Positions 8,040 to 17,347 of a stretch of 43,955 nt of DNA are shown here, one piece after another (positions within the stretch are counted from its first letter, which is position 1; every line of letters begins with the position of its first letter). The translations under genes were made by a program, and so were the position numbers. Under the pieces are notes generated by a model. It ran no database searches, was not told the DNA's origin, and saw only the letters and a list, made by a program, of their open reading frames with translations. This DNA is from an uncultured Flavobacteriaceae bacterium (GTDB lineage Bacteria; Bacteroidota; Bacteroidia; Flavobacteriales; Flavobacteriaceae), in contig CANMSA010000029.1 of the NCBI GenBank assembly GCA_947500385.1, forward strand, positions 1 to 43,955, read 5' to 3'.

Positions 8040-8423
8040 TTATTTGCAAAAAATAATTCTTGAATCGATCAACGCCTTTTTCCGAATATGTCCTGGATAC
8101 CCTTCTTTCTGAATAAGATTGAAAAAATCGGCTTTGGTATCATAGGTAACGATCAACACCTCGTCCCAAAGCGTTTCCTCCTCCGGTCCGATAATGGTCA
8201 AAGCCGGCATCGCTTTAAAACTGATACGGGCATTGATATCTTGAAAAAAAGGCGTCGCCTTTTCTAGATACTCCTTGTAGACCTCCCTCCCTGTTTTGCC
8301 CGTTTTGGGATCTAAGGGTGCATACTTCATATAGTTCAGCATATAAACAGGCCGGTCGTTCGGATAATCGGCCAATGCTTTTAAGGCCATAGGATTAATA
8401 TCGGTATAGAGATCGTTGCTCAT
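8040..8423 (-). CDS. Small DUF1330-like protein next to kinase
   Basis: A 127-residue protein resembling the DUF1330 ferredoxin-like (dimeric alpha-beta barrel) group, with RPVYMLNYMKYAP, GREVYKEYLEKATPFF and a late DFFNLIQKEGY block. Proteins of this fold are often small dimers that bind hydrophobic ligands or act as accessory subunits. The gene is separated by a single base from the upstream phosphotransferase stop, so the two are probably translated together. In the levulinate pathway the kinase LvaA also needs a small partner, LvaB; whether this protein plays a similar part is conjecture and no sequence likeness to LvaB is claimed. Confidence 0.75.
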   Translation of the reverse strand: MSNDLYTDINPMALKALADYPNDRPVYMLNYMKYAPLDPKTGKTGREVYKEYLEKATPFFQDINARISFKAMPALTIIGPEEETLWDEVLIVTYDTKADFFNLIQKEGYPGHIRKKALIDSRIIFCK

Positions 8424-8424
8424 T

Positions 8425-9492
8425 TCAGTCGATTTTATTGGTTTGAATGGATTTCAGCGCTATGTTACAGCATAATTCAGCCGCTTTGTTCAGCTTCGCA
8501 AAACGAGGATCCGCAGTATACCCATGTTTATAACGATAGTAAATCTGCTGAACGATTACGGCAATCTTGAAGAGGCCGTATACATAGTAAAAAACAATAT
8601 GATCTACTGGACTTTTGCTTTTTTCGGCGTAGCCTTGTACGATATCGCTTCTACTAGGGTTGCCCTCGAATACAGTGGGTGAAGAAATACCTTGTTTTAC
8701 AAAATCGTTATCGGAATGCATGGTCCAGTAACCTAGCGATGTACCGAGATCCATTAAGGGATCGCCCAGGGTAGCCATTTCCCAATCAAGCACAGCACTT
8801 ATTTCCTTAAAACTGGCATCTTTGAAGGCTACGTTATCATATTTATAATCGTTGTGTATAAGGCTATGATGATACGTTTTTGGTTGATGCTCTTCCATCC
8901 ATCGCATTACCTTTGCCGCTGCGGGAATCTGATCGGTCGCAGCCTTTACGTATTGCTTCCCCCAATTGGTCACTTGCCGCGAAACATACCCTTCTGGCCT
9001 TCCCAAGTCGCCCAAACCAACAGCCTCATAGTCTACTTGGTGTAGCGCCACCATGGTATCGAGCCATGAATTTGAAATGGTACCGTACTCGATCGGCTTG
9101 ATTTGTCTTTTTTTAGCCTCTTGAAAACTTAATATAATACCATTTATTTTTTCCATCACATAAAAAGAGGACCCGGTATACTTGGTATCTTCCGTATAGG
9201 CGTACATAGCGGGAACCTTCGAAAATGCAGATTTTAAAGCCTTTTGAACTTTAAACTCGCGTCCCATATCATGTCCACGTTTTATAGCACCAAAAGGTGG
9301 ACGACGCAACACATACTCTTTCCCTTCTATCTTCAATAGATACGTCAGATTTGAAAAGCCATTTGTAAACTGCTGAACGGTTAAAACGTTGTTGGTATCG
9401 GCGATAAGGTTATGTTCAAGCAAAAACTGTTTTAGTCCCACTTCGTCTAATTCTTCTCCCTCTCGTACTGTTTGGTTCGGACTTACTGCCAT
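8425..9492 (-). CDS. APH-family phosphotransferase, ACAD10/11 kinase-like (LvaA-like)
   Basis: A 355-residue aminoglycoside-phosphotransferase-fold kinase. The catalytic loop is HND (213-215) followed by Asn220, and the metal-binding motif is LDWEMATLGDP starting with Asp236. The N-terminal lobe has QFTNGFSNLTYLL and VLRRPPFG, which are signatures of the ACAD10/ACAD11 kinase domain. In animals that domain is fused to an acyl-CoA dehydrogenase and phosphorylates 4-hydroxyacyl-CoAs; in Pseudomonas, LvaA does the same to 4-hydroxyvaleryl-CoA. Here the acyl-CoA dehydrogenase is the neighbouring gene, 10 bases upstream. The common catalytic HGD is HND in this protein, which should be compared with homologues. 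Antibiotic resistance is not a likely role. Confidence 0.88.
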   Translation of the reverse strand: MAVSPNQTVREGEELDEVGLKQFLLEHNLIADTNNVLTVQQFTNGFSNLTYLLKIEGKEYVLRRPPFGAIKRGHDMGREFKVQKALKSAFSKVPAMYAYTEDTKYTGSSFYVMEKINGIILSFQEAKKRQIKPIEYGTISNSWLDTMVALHQVDYEAVGLGDLGRPEGYVSRQVTNWGKQYVKAATDQIPAAAKVMRWMEEHQPKTYHHSLIHNDYKYDNVAFKDASFKEISAVLDWEMATLGDPLMDLGTSLGYWTMHSDNDFVKQGISSPTVFEGNPSRSDIVQGYAEKSKSPVDHIVFYYVYGLFKIAVIVQQIYYRYKHGYTADPRFAKLNKAAELCCNIALKSIQTNKID

Positions 9493-9502
9493 GGTGGTGC
9501 TA

Positions 9503-10729
9503 TTATAATTGTGATTCCCCTGTATACTTCTTAATTACACTTTTCCCCAATTGGTACATATGCACCTCATCTGGCCCATCTGCCAAACGAAGCATGCGCG
9601 CCACGGCAAAATAGTGTGCCAAAGGGGTGTCGGGGCCCACGCCCTTCCCTCCATGTATCTGTATAGCCCTATCGATTACTTTTAAGGCCATATTCGGCGA
9701 AACAATTTTAATCATCGCGATAAGGTCTTTGGCATCTTTGTTTCCTTTCTTATCCATTTTGTCGGCGGCGGAAAGTGTTAGAAGCCGTGCTTGTTCTATT
9801 TCACATTGAGACAAGGCAATTTCTTGGCGTATGCTGCTAAAATCGCGTATGGTCCTTCCAAAGGCAATCCTTTCCGAAGTACGTTGGGACATGAGTTCTA
9901 ATGCGCGTTGGGCCATTCCCGTAAGTCGCATGCAATGATGTATGCGGCCTGGGCCCAATCTACCTTGCGCTATTTCAAAGCCTCTCCCCTCTCCCAGAAG
10001 CAGGTTTTCCTTCGGCACCCGAACATTCTCCAATAAAATCTCGGCATGCCCCTCTGGTGAATCGTAGAACCCAAAAACGGAAAGTGGTCGCACAATAGTT
10101 ACTCCCTGAGTGTCCATAGGAACCAATACCATACTTTGTTGTTGATGCCGAGGAGCATCAAAATCCGTTTTCCCCATCACAATGGCAATCTTACAATGGG
10201 GGTCCATGGCACCCGAGGACCACCATTTTCGACCATTAATAACGTATTCATCCCCTTCTAATCGAATAGAGGTCTCGATATTGGTCGCATCGGAAGAGGC
10301 CACTTCGGGTTCCGTCATTAAAAAGGCCGACCTGATTTCCCCGTTCATTAAGGGTGTCAACCATTTTTCTTGTTGTTCAGCGGTTCCGTATTTGGCCAAC
10401 ACCTCCATGTTTCCGGTATCGGGTGCGCTGCAATTAAATACTTCGGAGGACCAGACGATACGTCCCATAATTTCTGCCAAAGGGGCGTATTCCAAATTGG
10501 TAAGGCCTGGGCTTAGTTTCCCATAGTCTTTGGGAAGAAACAGATTCCATAAGCCGGCCGCTTTGGCCTTTTCCTTTAACGCTTCCAATCCTGGCCAACG
10601 TTTCCATCTATTTTCCGGGTCCGAATGATAGGCGTACACGGCCTGCTCTACGGGTACAATATGTGCTTCCATAAAAGCACGTAATTTTTTTTGTAATTCT
10701 TGGGATCTTTCTGAATATTCAAAGTTCAT
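9503..10729 (-). CDS. Acyl-CoA dehydrogenase, ACAD10/11-like (LvaC-like)
   Basis: A 408-residue acyl-CoA dehydrogenase. It has the FAD/substrate segment [14 protein letters not shown], then [32 protein letters not shown], and a C-terminal LADGPDEVH typical of ACAD10/ACAD11 enzymes. An open frame continues upstream to 10831, but the added residues are Arg- and Cys-rich, overlap the SDR gene and match no family member, so the ATG at 10727-10729 (protein starting [10 protein letters not shown]) is chosen. That leaves a 20-base gap to the SDR. Together with the kinase it forms a split version of ACAD11. The expected chemistry is elimination of phosphate from a 4-phosphoacyl-CoA with rearrangement to a 3-hydroxyacyl-CoA; simple dehydrogenation remains possible. 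Confidence 0.9.
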   Translation of the reverse strand: MNFEYSERSQELQKKLRAFMEAHIVPVEQAVYAYHSDPENRWKRWPGLEALKEKAKAAGLWNLFLPKDYGKLSPGLTNLEYAPLAEIMGRIVWSSEVFNCSAPDTGNMEVLAKYGTAEQQEKWLTPLMNGEIRSAFLMTEPEVASSDATNIETSIRLEGDEYVINGRKWWSSGAMDPHCKIAIVMGKTDFDAPRHQQQSMVLVPMDTQGVTIVRPLSVFGFYDSPEGHAEILLENVRVPKENLLLGEGRGFEIAQGRLGPGRIHHCMRLTGMAQRALELMSQRTSERIAFGRTIRDFSSIRQEIALSQCEIEQARLLTLSAADKMDKKGNKDAKDLIAMIKIVSPNMALKVIDRAIQIHGGKGVGPDTPLAHYFAVARMLRLADGPDEVHMYQLGKSVIKKYTGESQL

Positions 10730-10749
10730 AGGCAGCGTATTGGTATTGA

Positions 10750-11526
10750 TTAACCTGCGATCATGTATCCTCCATCGGCCGTATACACACCTCCGGTCAT
10801 ATAAGCACCCGCATCGGAAGCTAGCAAGCAAACGATTCCTTCCATTTCTTCTGGCATTCCCATACGGCCAGAGGGCAGGGTTTTCTCTATTTTCTGGAGT
10901 ATTTTCTCATTTTGCCATAAAGCGGCGCTAAATTTTGTCTTGATCAATCCAGGGCACAGTGCGTTGGCACGAATGCCATATTTGCCCCATTCCTTTGCCT
11001 GATTTTTGGTCAGCATCAGCAAGGCCGCTTTGCTGGTACTATATAAGCCCAAACCCATACCCGGTGTAAGTGCTTCAACGGAGGCAAGGTTGATAATACT
11101 GCCACCTCCGCGCTCTTTCATACTGGGCATCACCTTATTCGATAACATCCAGGGGGCTTTTACGTTGACATCCATAATTTTGTCGAAAATGGCTTCTTCC
11201 GCATCTTCCAGCGGACCAAATACCGGGTTGATGGCGGCATTGTTCACTAAAATATCGACCCCGCCCAATTGTTCAATCGTTTGGGTTACCAAGTTGGCCC
11301 GTTGTTCTTCCTTACCTATATGGCAGGCAATACCATGGGCTTTCAGCCCAGCTGCTTTAAACTCGGCCACAACGGTATCGCAGGCCGCTTGATCCCGACT
11401 ACTGATAATGACGGTGGCCCCGTTTTCTGCCAAACCATGGGCAATGGCTTTTCCAATTCCCTTGCTTGATCCGGTTATGATGGCAATTTTTCCCTCTAAA
11501 TCAAATTGATTTTTTATCCTGGTCAT
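10750..11526 (-). CDS. Short-chain dehydrogenase/reductase (DHRS4-like)
   Basis: A 258-residue SDR with a TGSSKGIG motif (18-25), NNAA (95-98) in place of NNAG, and catalytic Ser149, Tyr162 and Lys166. Arg44 after the second strand (SSRD) suggests NADP preference. The sequence [23 protein letters not shown] and the NNAA motif resemble DHRS4-type carbonyl reductases. It is followed after 20 bases by the ACAD10/11-like gene. Its position suggests reduction or oxidation of a keto/hydroxy intermediate, for example interconversion of a 4-keto and 4-hydroxy acid before phosphorylation, but this is inference. Confidence 0.87.
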   Translation of the reverse strand: MTRIKNQFDLEGKIAIITGSSKGIGKAIAHGLAENGATVIISSRDQAACDTVVAEFKAAGLKAHGIACHIGKEEQRANLVTQTIEQLGGVDILVNNAAINPVFGPLEDAEEAIFDKIMDVNVKAPWMLSNKVMPSMKERGGGSIINLASVEALTPGMGLGLYSTSKAALLMLTKNQAKEWGKYGIRANALCPGLIKTKFSAALWQNEKILQKIEKTLPSGRMGMPEEMEGIVCLLASDAGAYMTGGVYTADGGYMIAG

Positions 11527-11680
11527 TTAATAGGCTTATCATTAATTTTAAAGAAGTGTAGCTACTTAAAGCGCAACCTGATACTGTTCTCTGAGACAAA
11601 TTCATTTTCAAATACCGACTATTTCAGTCCATGCAGTTTAACCAGTACACTATCCAATCGGTTCACTTTTTGAGGTTCCC

Positions 11681-13492
11681 TTACACAAAGACCTCTTTTC
11701 CGGTCTTGACGGTCAAGACTTCAGAATCCATTAGCGACTCTGCAAGCGCATTGGTTTTCGGAAGTTCATATTTAAAATAAAACTTCATGGTATGGATCTT
11801 ACTTTCATAAAAAGCTTCTGAGTACTTGGTATCTCCTTTTAACAAACTTTGCTTTGCTTTGGTGGCCATATCAAGCCACAACCAACTAATTACAATGATG
11901 CTCATAAACTCCATAAACAAATTAGCATCGGACAAGTAGCGTTCAAAATCGCCCTTCTGGGCAAAAGGCATCAAATACGCCAATACTTCTTGCGATAGCT
12001 TTAATTTGGCGCCCAATTTTCCCGCATAGGGTTTTAAGTCATCGTATGCGCTGGCAGCAGTGATGGTCGCCATTATTTCCGCAGCCAACAACTCAAGGCC
12101 TTTCCCGTTTTCCATGCTTATTTTTCTACCTAAAAGGTCTTGCGATTGTATTCCTGTAGTACCTTCATAGATTGCCGAAATACGAATATCCCTGTAATAC
12201 TGTTGCAGAATGAAATCGGTACAGAAACCATACCCACCCAATACCTGCAAGCCATTGTTCACGGCGACCGCCCCGGCTTCGGAGGGAAATGTCTTTACAA
12301 TTGGGATGATCATTTCCAACAGTAGGTGGTACTTGGCTCTCTCCGCCTCGTCTTGGGTCGCTTGTTTGATATCCTGATACCGCGATGCCAAAAGAACCAA
12401 ACTTAAAGAAGCTTCTACGATCGACTTTTGCAATAGAAGCATGCGTCGTACATCGGGATGTTCAATGATCAAACTCTGGTTTTCATCCGGATTCTTTTTA
12501 CCCGCACTGGTAAGCTTTCGCCCTTGGGGTCTTTCATTGGCATATTCCAATGAAGCTTGATATGCCGCCATGCCAATGGCCGCCGCGCCGCGCCCTACTG
12601 CGATCCGGGCCCCGTTCATCATTAAAAACATATATTTTAGTCCTTGATGGGGTTCCCCCACTAACCATCCTCGGCAATCATCCGTATCACCAAAACCCAA
12701 GTGGGTTGTGCAATAGCCCCGCTGTCCCATTTTTTGAAAATCGGCCACTGTGGTCACATCATTGTACTGCAAGCCACCCTCCTCGGGGCGGTGCTTGGGT
12801 ACCACAAAAAGAGAAATACCCTTGGTTCCTGAAGGGGCACCTTCGATACGGGCCAACACCAGGTGGATGATATTTTCGGCATATTGGGTATCACCTCCAG
12901 AAATAAATATTTTTTGGCCACTGATTTTATAGAAATCCTCTTCCGTCGGAACGGCCTTGGTAGTAATGTCAGACAATGAACTACCCGCTTGAGGTTCGGT
13001 AAGACACATGGTACCGCCCCATTCGCCTGCCAACATTTTGGGTACATAGGTTGTATTGAGTGCTTCATTTCCAAAATGGGCAATCAGTTCTGCCGAACCC
13101 AAAGTGAGTCCTGCATACCCGGGCAAGTGATTGTTGGCTGCATCTAGAATATAGGCCGTGGAGGTATAGGCCATCGAAGGCAATTGCAGTCCGCCATCCT
13201 TATAATCAAAGGGCGCCGCGATAAGGCCCATTTCCCCACCTTTTTTCATCATCACATCTACCTGTTTGTGCACCAAAACGGTGCCATTTTTATGGTAGGC
13301 CGGATTTTCATCCATTTCTTTAAAATATGGGAACAGTTCTCGATCCGAGAATTCTTTTACCGAATCTATAAACAAGTCGACCGACTCCTGATCATGATCT
13401 TGAAAACGTTCGTACCTTAATACTTCTTCAAGTCCATGAACATCATATAATACATATTTTAAGGTGTCGATATCTATATACTCCTTAGCCAT
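11681..13492 (-). CDS. Long-form acyl-CoA dehydrogenase with C-terminal extension
   Basis: A 603-residue acyl-CoA dehydrogenase, about 200 residues longer than the short/medium-chain type. TEPQAGSSLSDI (165-176) binds FAD and substrate, and ISGQKIFISGGD follows. The catalytic Glu443 sits in IYEGTTGIQ, matching very-long-chain and bacterial long-form enzymes. A helical C-terminal domain (about 460-595) is like the extra domain of these families. It opens the minus-strand catabolic cluster, 185 bases after the Crp/Fnr regulator. A 154-base gap before the SDR gene may hold an internal promoter, but no box was identified. Confidence 0.92.
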   Translation of the reverse strand: MAKEYIDIDTLKYVLYDVHGLEEVLRYERFQDHDQESVDLFIDSVKEFSDRELFPYFKEMDENPAYHKNGTVLVHKQVDVMMKKGGEMGLIAAPFDYKDGGLQLPSMAYTSTAYILDAANNHLPGYAGLTLGSAELIAHFGNEALNTTYVPKMLAGEWGGTMCLTEPQAGSSLSDITTKAVPTEEDFYKISGQKIFISGGDTQYAENIIHLVLARIEGAPSGTKGISLFVVPKHRPEEGGLQYNDVTTVADFQKMGQRGYCTTHLGFGDTDDCRGWLVGEPHQGLKYMFLMMNGARIAVGRGAAAIGMAAYQASLEYANERPQGRKLTSAGKKNPDENQSLIIEHPDVRRMLLLQKSIVEASLSLVLLASRYQDIKQATQDEAERAKYHLLLEMIIPIVKTFPSEAGAVAVNNGLQVLGGYGFCTDFILQQYYRDIRISAIYEGTTGIQSQDLLGRKISMENGKGLELLAAEIMATITAASAYDDLKPYAGKLGAKLKLSQEVLAYLMPFAQKGDFERYLSDANLFMEFMSIIVISWLWLDMATKAKQSLLKGDTKYSEAFYESKIHTMKFYFKYELPKTNALAESLMDSEVLTVKTGKEVFV

Positions 13493-13677
13493 AATTTCTC
13501 TTTTTAATAATAGTCCTTGAAATTAATGGATTATTTGAGAAATTCCTGTTAAACCAGTTTAATAAATGTCGAATTGGCAAAAACACTTTCGACCTACTGT
13601 TAGGAAAGACTACTTTTTTTCCGCAAGCGTTATCGGGCCCCATGGTAGCCAAAAATGGTTCCAAAATAATTATCGCA

Positions 13678-14325
13678 CTATTGTTTGGATAGGCGCTTTC
13701 TTATTTTGGAGAGCCCTACAGGGGTGAGTCCAAGGTAGGAAGCGATCAAATACTGGGGAACCCGTTGAAAAAGATCGGGGCGCTTTTGAAGCAAGCGTAC
13801 ATATCGCTCTTGATTTGAAAGGTTCTTTAATTGGTTATTGCGTCGAAACAATTGCATAAAACCGTCCTGCATCGACAAGCGGCCAAAGCGCTCCAAATCA
13901 TGGGAATGATCAAACGATTTTTCGGCATCCTGCTTTGAAATGGCATATAGGACACAATCTTCGGTAGCATTCAAAAAACTACTCGAAGGTATCTCCTCGA
14001 TATAGGCATATAGGTCTGTAAAAAACTCCCCGGCGGTAAAAAACTCCATTACCTTCATATCCGCATCCTCTTCCCTATAGTAGCACATACACCCCTGATG
14101 CAGAAAATAAAAATGGTCTACAACTTGCTCCGGGCGGATTAGGAAGTCTCCTTTTTTCAAAGAGACTTTACGGTAGAATTGCAGTGAATATTCCAAATCT
14201 GCGTCGTTTACAGCAACATACGACCGTATTTTTTGTTTGATGTCCTCCAAAGAAAAAGTAGTTTTTGAATGGCATAAAAATACGGACTTTAGTGCAGAAT
14301 GCCATCGTAAATGCAACATACCCAA
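13678..14325 (-). CDS. Crp/Fnr-family transcription regulator
   Basis: A cyclic-nucleotide-binding-type sensor domain (about residues 45-150, with KKGDFLIRPEQVVDHFYFLHQG) followed by a C-terminal helix-turn-helix (YLIASYLGLTPVGLSKIRKRLSK). The effector pocket lacks an obvious cAMP-binding RxA signature, as in many Bacteroidota members whose ligand is unknown. The first ATG gives 215 residues, but the opening 25 are atypical; a TTG at about 14247 would give the more usual length, so the start is uncertain. It is divergent from the MOSC gene and co-directional with the catabolic cluster that begins 185 bases downstream, so it is a candidate regulator of that cluster. Confidence 0.85.
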   Translation of the reverse strand: MGMLHLRWHSALKSVFLCHSKTTFSLEDIKQKIRSYVAVNDADLEYSLQFYRKVSLKKGDFLIRPEQVVDHFYFLHQGCMCYYREEDADMKVMEFFTAGEFFTDLYAYIEEIPSSSFLNATEDCVLYAISKQDAEKSFDHSHDLERFGRLSMQDGFMQLFRRNNQLKNLSNQERYVRLLQKRPDLFQRVPQYLIASYLGLTPVGLSKIRKRLSKQ

Positions 14326-14426
14326 GAACTGTTGTTTCTTTATGCGGGTGCATGGGAATGTTAAAATGAGGCACGTTTTTATTGGGTTGCCTATCTTTAC
14401 TATATAATGCAGTGGAAACGTTTACC

Positions 14427-15065
14427 ATGAAAATTATTGCGACCAATATAGGCAAGCCTACTACCTTTGAATGGAATGGTGCAACGGAGCAGACCGGTAT
14501 TTTTAAGTACCCTGTGGGAGCGCCGCTACTTTTGACCAAACATGAGGTTGTCGATGATACGATCATTGACCGCGTACATCATGGAGGAACCCATAAGGCC
14601 TGTTACATTTTTTCTATGGAACAATACCCCTATTGGAAGGAATTGTATCCCCACCTGGCATGGAACTGGGGAATGTTCGGGGAAAACCTCACCGTTAGTG
14701 GAATGGACGAATCGGTCATGCGCATCGGCGATGTGTATAGAATAGGAAGCGCGTTGGTACAGGTTTCACAACCCAGGGAGCCTTGTTATAAGCTTGGTGT
14801 TCGGTTTGAGGACCAACAGGTACTACGTCAATTTATCGCGCGGGCCCATAGCGGTACCTATCTACGAATTTTGGAGGAAGGAACGGTACGCAAAGGAGAC
14901 GCACTACAACTTGTGGAACAATCTGAAAACCCCTTTACCGTGAAACAGTTTTTTGAATTGTTGTATGCAAAGCAAAAAAGTTCCAAAATGATTCAATTGG
15001 CGCTCGACAATCCATCGGTGCCCGATTATAAGAAAGCGCGATTTAAAAAACATCTGCGGCACTAA
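14427..15065 (+). CDS. MOSC-domain protein (YiiM-like)
   Basis: A 212-residue MOSC protein starting MKIIATNIGKP. The conserved Cys120 lies in QPREPCYKLG, the presumed molybdenum- or substrate-contact site, and HHGG at 51-54 is the other family hallmark. A C-terminal helical tail matches YiiM rather than bare MOSC domains. YiiM-type proteins reduce N-hydroxylated bases and related compounds with a molybdenum cofactor. The frame is open 45 bases further upstream, but homologues of this type begin near MKIIA. TATCTTTA at 14392-14399 is one base off the -7 promoter consensus. It is transcribed away from the Crp/Fnr gene. Confidence 0.85.
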   Translation: MKIIATNIGKPTTFEWNGATEQTGIFKYPVGAPLLLTKHEVVDDTIIDRVHHGGTHKACYIFSMEQYPYWKELYPHLAWNWGMFGENLTVSGMDESVMRIGDVYRIGSALVQVSQPREPCYKLGVRFEDQQVLRQFIARAHSGTYLRILEEGTVRKGDALQLVEQSENPFTVKQFFELLYAKQKSSKMIQLALDNPSVPDYKKARFKKHLRH

Positions 15066-15143
15066 AGAAGTTCAATTCGATTTTTTTTAAAGCAGCCGAC
15101 GATTTTAAAAACGGCTACACTTTATCAACCTAATATCACTATC

Positions 15144-16913
15144 ATGAAAAGACTTACCCTTGCTGCTTTCGCTTTTATAGCGTTGCAGGCATGTAAAGAA
15201 GCACCAACCGAAATTGCGAACGAATACCCGCCGATCGCCGATGTTTTTGAAGCCTATTATGAAGATGCATTAACGCTCAACCCCTTGAGCGCAACCTTTG
15301 AAGGGGATAACCGATACAACGATACGTTGCCCAATTTTCTTTCAGACGAGTATGAAGCGCTCTTAAAAGAACATTTTGCGGGTTACAAGGCCAAACTTGG
15401 CAACTATGCCGATAGTACTTTAAACGAAAGCGAGCAGCTTAGCAAGGCGATTATGAACTGGGAATGCGATATTAATTTAGAAGGGCTCGCCTTTCGAGAC
15501 TATACGCCTATTGATCAGATGTGGTCGATGAATTTAATGATCGGTCAAATGGCGGGTGGCACCAGTGCACAACCCTTTAAAACAGTCGAAGATTACAACA
15601 ATTGGCTGGCCCGTTTAGAAGACTATACCCAATGGCTTGCTTCTGCCAAATCCAGGATGCAGGAAGGAATTGCCCAAGGCAGCGTGCTACCTAAATCATT
15701 GATTAAAAAAGTACTACCACAATTGGCAAGTGTAACCCAACCTGCTATTGAAGATCATTTGTTCTTTGGTCCGATAAAAAATTTCCCGGATAGTTTTTCC
15801 AAAGCGGAAAAAAGCCAACTTACTACAGCTTATAGCAATATGATCCAGCACAAGATCATCCCAGGTTACCAGTCTTTATATGATTTTATGAATACAGCCT
15901 ATATGACCGCGGGCAGGGAGAGTAGCGGTATTCAAGGGATTCCAAATGGAGATTCGTATTACGACCATCAAATCAAATTATACACAACGACCGATATGAC
16001 GGCAGATGAGATCCATCAGTTAGGACTTCGAGAAGTGGCGCGTATTTCGTCTGAAATGGAAAAAATCAAGACCCAAGTTGGTTTTGAAGGGGATTTAAAG
16101 GCGTTTTTCAATCATGTACGCAACCGAAAAGAGCTCATGCCTTTTACCGACCCTCAACAGGTAATCGACAATTTTAATGCGATACATGAAAAAATGAAAC
16201 CTCAAATAGACAAGCTGTTCGACAAACAGCCAAAAACACCTTTTGAGGTACGTCGTACCGAGGCTTTTAGAGAGGCATCGGCCAGTGCCGAATACAATCC
16301 CGGTTCTATTGATGGTACTCGACCCGGTATTTTTTATGTACCGATTCCCGAGGTCAAAAAATACAACCTCTATTCAGACGAAGACCTATTTTTACATGAG
16401 GCCATTCCCGGACATCATTTTCAAATTTCGTTGGCACAGGAAAATACTGCGCTTCCAAAGTTTCGAAAAACGCTTTGGTACAGTGCTTACGGAGAAGGTT
16501 GGGCCCTTTACACGGAGTCTTTGGGGAAAGAACTAGGGCTCTACCAAGACCCCTATCAATATTTCGGGATGTTGGGAGCAGAAATGCATAGGGCCATTCG
16601 CTTGGTGGTCGATACCGGATTGCATTCAAAAGGATGGACAAGGGAACAGGCCATACAATACTCTTTGGACAACGAAGCAGAATCGGAGGCAAGCATTACG
16701 TCAGAAATAGAGCGGTATATGGCGAATCCCGGACAAGCACTTTCTTATAAGATCGGGCAGCTAAAAATTCGACAGCTACGGGCCAAAGCGGAGCAGCAGA
16801 TGGCCGAAAAATTCGATATTCGGGAGTTTCACAATAAGATACTTGAAAATGGATCGGTTCCGTTGGCACTCTTGGAAACGAATATCGATACCTGGATCGC
16901 AAGTGTAAACTAA
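15144..16913 (+). CDS. DUF885-family lipoprotein, putative metallopeptidase
   Basis: A 589-residue exported lipoprotein: the signal peptide MKRLTLAAFAFIALQAC has its lipobox Cys at 17. The body is helical and belongs to DUF885, with the HEAIPGHH motif at 418-425 as the probable zinc site and a late EAESEASITSEIERYMANPGQALSYKIGQ block, which is strongly conserved in the family. Members are distant relatives of M3/M32-type peptidases with unassigned substrates. It would be anchored in a membrane facing the periplasm. Its stop codon shares a base with the start of the DoxX-like gene (TAATG), so the two are translationally coupled. Confidence 0.88.
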   Translation: MKRLTLAAFAFIALQACKEAPTEIANEYPPIADVFEAYYEDALTLNPLSATFEGDNRYNDTLPNFLSDEYEALLKEHFAGYKAKLGNYADSTLNESEQLSKAIMNWECDINLEGLAFRDYTPIDQMWSMNLMIGQMAGGTSAQPFKTVEDYNNWLARLEDYTQWLASAKSRMQEGIAQGSVLPKSLIKKVLPQLASVTQPAIEDHLFFGPIKNFPDSFSKAEKSQLTTAYSNMIQHKIIPGYQSLYDFMNTAYMTAGRESSGIQGIPNGDSYYDHQIKLYTTTDMTADEIHQLGLREVARISSEMEKIKTQVGFEGDLKAFFNHVRNRKELMPFTDPQQVIDNFNAIHEKMKPQIDKLFDKQPKTPFEVRRTEAFREASASAEYNPGSIDGTRPGIFYVPIPEVKKYNLYSDEDLFLHEAIPGHHFQISLAQENTALPKFRKTLWYSAYGEGWALYTESLGKELGLYQDPYQYFGMLGAEMHRAIRLVVDTGLHSKGWTREQAIQYSLDNEAESEASITSEIERYMANPGQALSYKIGQLKIRQLRAKAEQQMAEKFDIREFHNKILENGSVPLALLETNIDTWIASVN

Positions 16914-17281
16914 TGGATTTCTCCTACCCTTGGCACTTATACTTGATGGCGGCAACTTATATAGTTGCCGGGTTACTCCATTTTATAAGGCCTAAGATGT
17001 ACATGCATATTTTACCCGGTTACCTTCCGGGACATCGGTTCCTAGTTTTTTTTAGCGGATGTATGGAAATTCTTCTGGGAATCGGATTGTGTTTTCAGCA
17101 AACAAGAACGCTTTCGATTGTTGGAATCATAATTATGCTGGCCTTCTTTTTACCGGTACACTTTCATATGCTAAATGACAAAAGAGCTTCCATGGGCCTT
17201 TCCAAATGGATGCTCATTGCCCGCATACCGCTTCAATTTGCCCTTATGTGCTGGGCGTATCTATATCTGACCCTATTATAA
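16913..17281 (+). CDS. DoxX-like small membrane protein
   Basis: A 122-residue integral membrane protein with four hydrophobic helices (about 8-24, 40-60, 65-85 and 100-120) and the IVAGLLHFIRP and GCMEILLGIGL blocks of the DoxX/DoxD-related family. Function in this family is poorly known; some members work with thiol or quinone redox systems. Start and stop codons overlap with the DUF885 gene in TAATG, and a strong terminator follows directly, so the two genes form a complete short operon. No redox-active Cys pair is seen. Confidence 0.8.
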   Translation: MDFSYPWHLYLMAATYIVAGLLHFIRPKMYMHILPGYLPGHRFLVFFSGCMEILLGIGLCFQQTRTLSIVGIIIMLAFFLPVHFHMLNDKRASMGLSKWMLIARIPLQFALMCWAYLYLTLL

Positions 17282-17283
17282 AA

Positions 17284-17316
17284 AAGTCCCTAGAAGCTAT
17301 TCGCTTCTAGGGACTT
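17284..17316. terminator. Bidirectional rho-independent terminator
   Basis: A perfect hairpin with 14-base arms around a TATTC loop, beginning AAGTCCCTAGAAGC. It lies between the convergent DoxX-like and exported-protein genes, so it can serve both. Confidence 0.9.
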
Positions 17317-17325
17317 ACAAAAATT

Positions 17326-17345
17326 CAACTCAACTCAACTCAACT
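17326..17345. repeat. CAACT x4 pentamer array
   Basis: Four perfect copies of CAACT lie between the shared terminator and the stop codon of the gene on the minus strand. The array is non-coding. Confidence 0.9.
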
Positions 17346-17347
17346 AA

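Noticed and set aside
8425-9492. Aminoglycoside resistance gene
   Set aside because: The fold is shared, but the N-terminal lobe and the neighbouring acyl-CoA dehydrogenase point to the ACAD10/11 kinase group.
10730-10831. Longer N terminus for the ACAD10/11-like protein
   Set aside because: The extra 34 residues overlap the SDR gene and are unlike the family; [10 protein letters not shown] at 10729 is the natural start.
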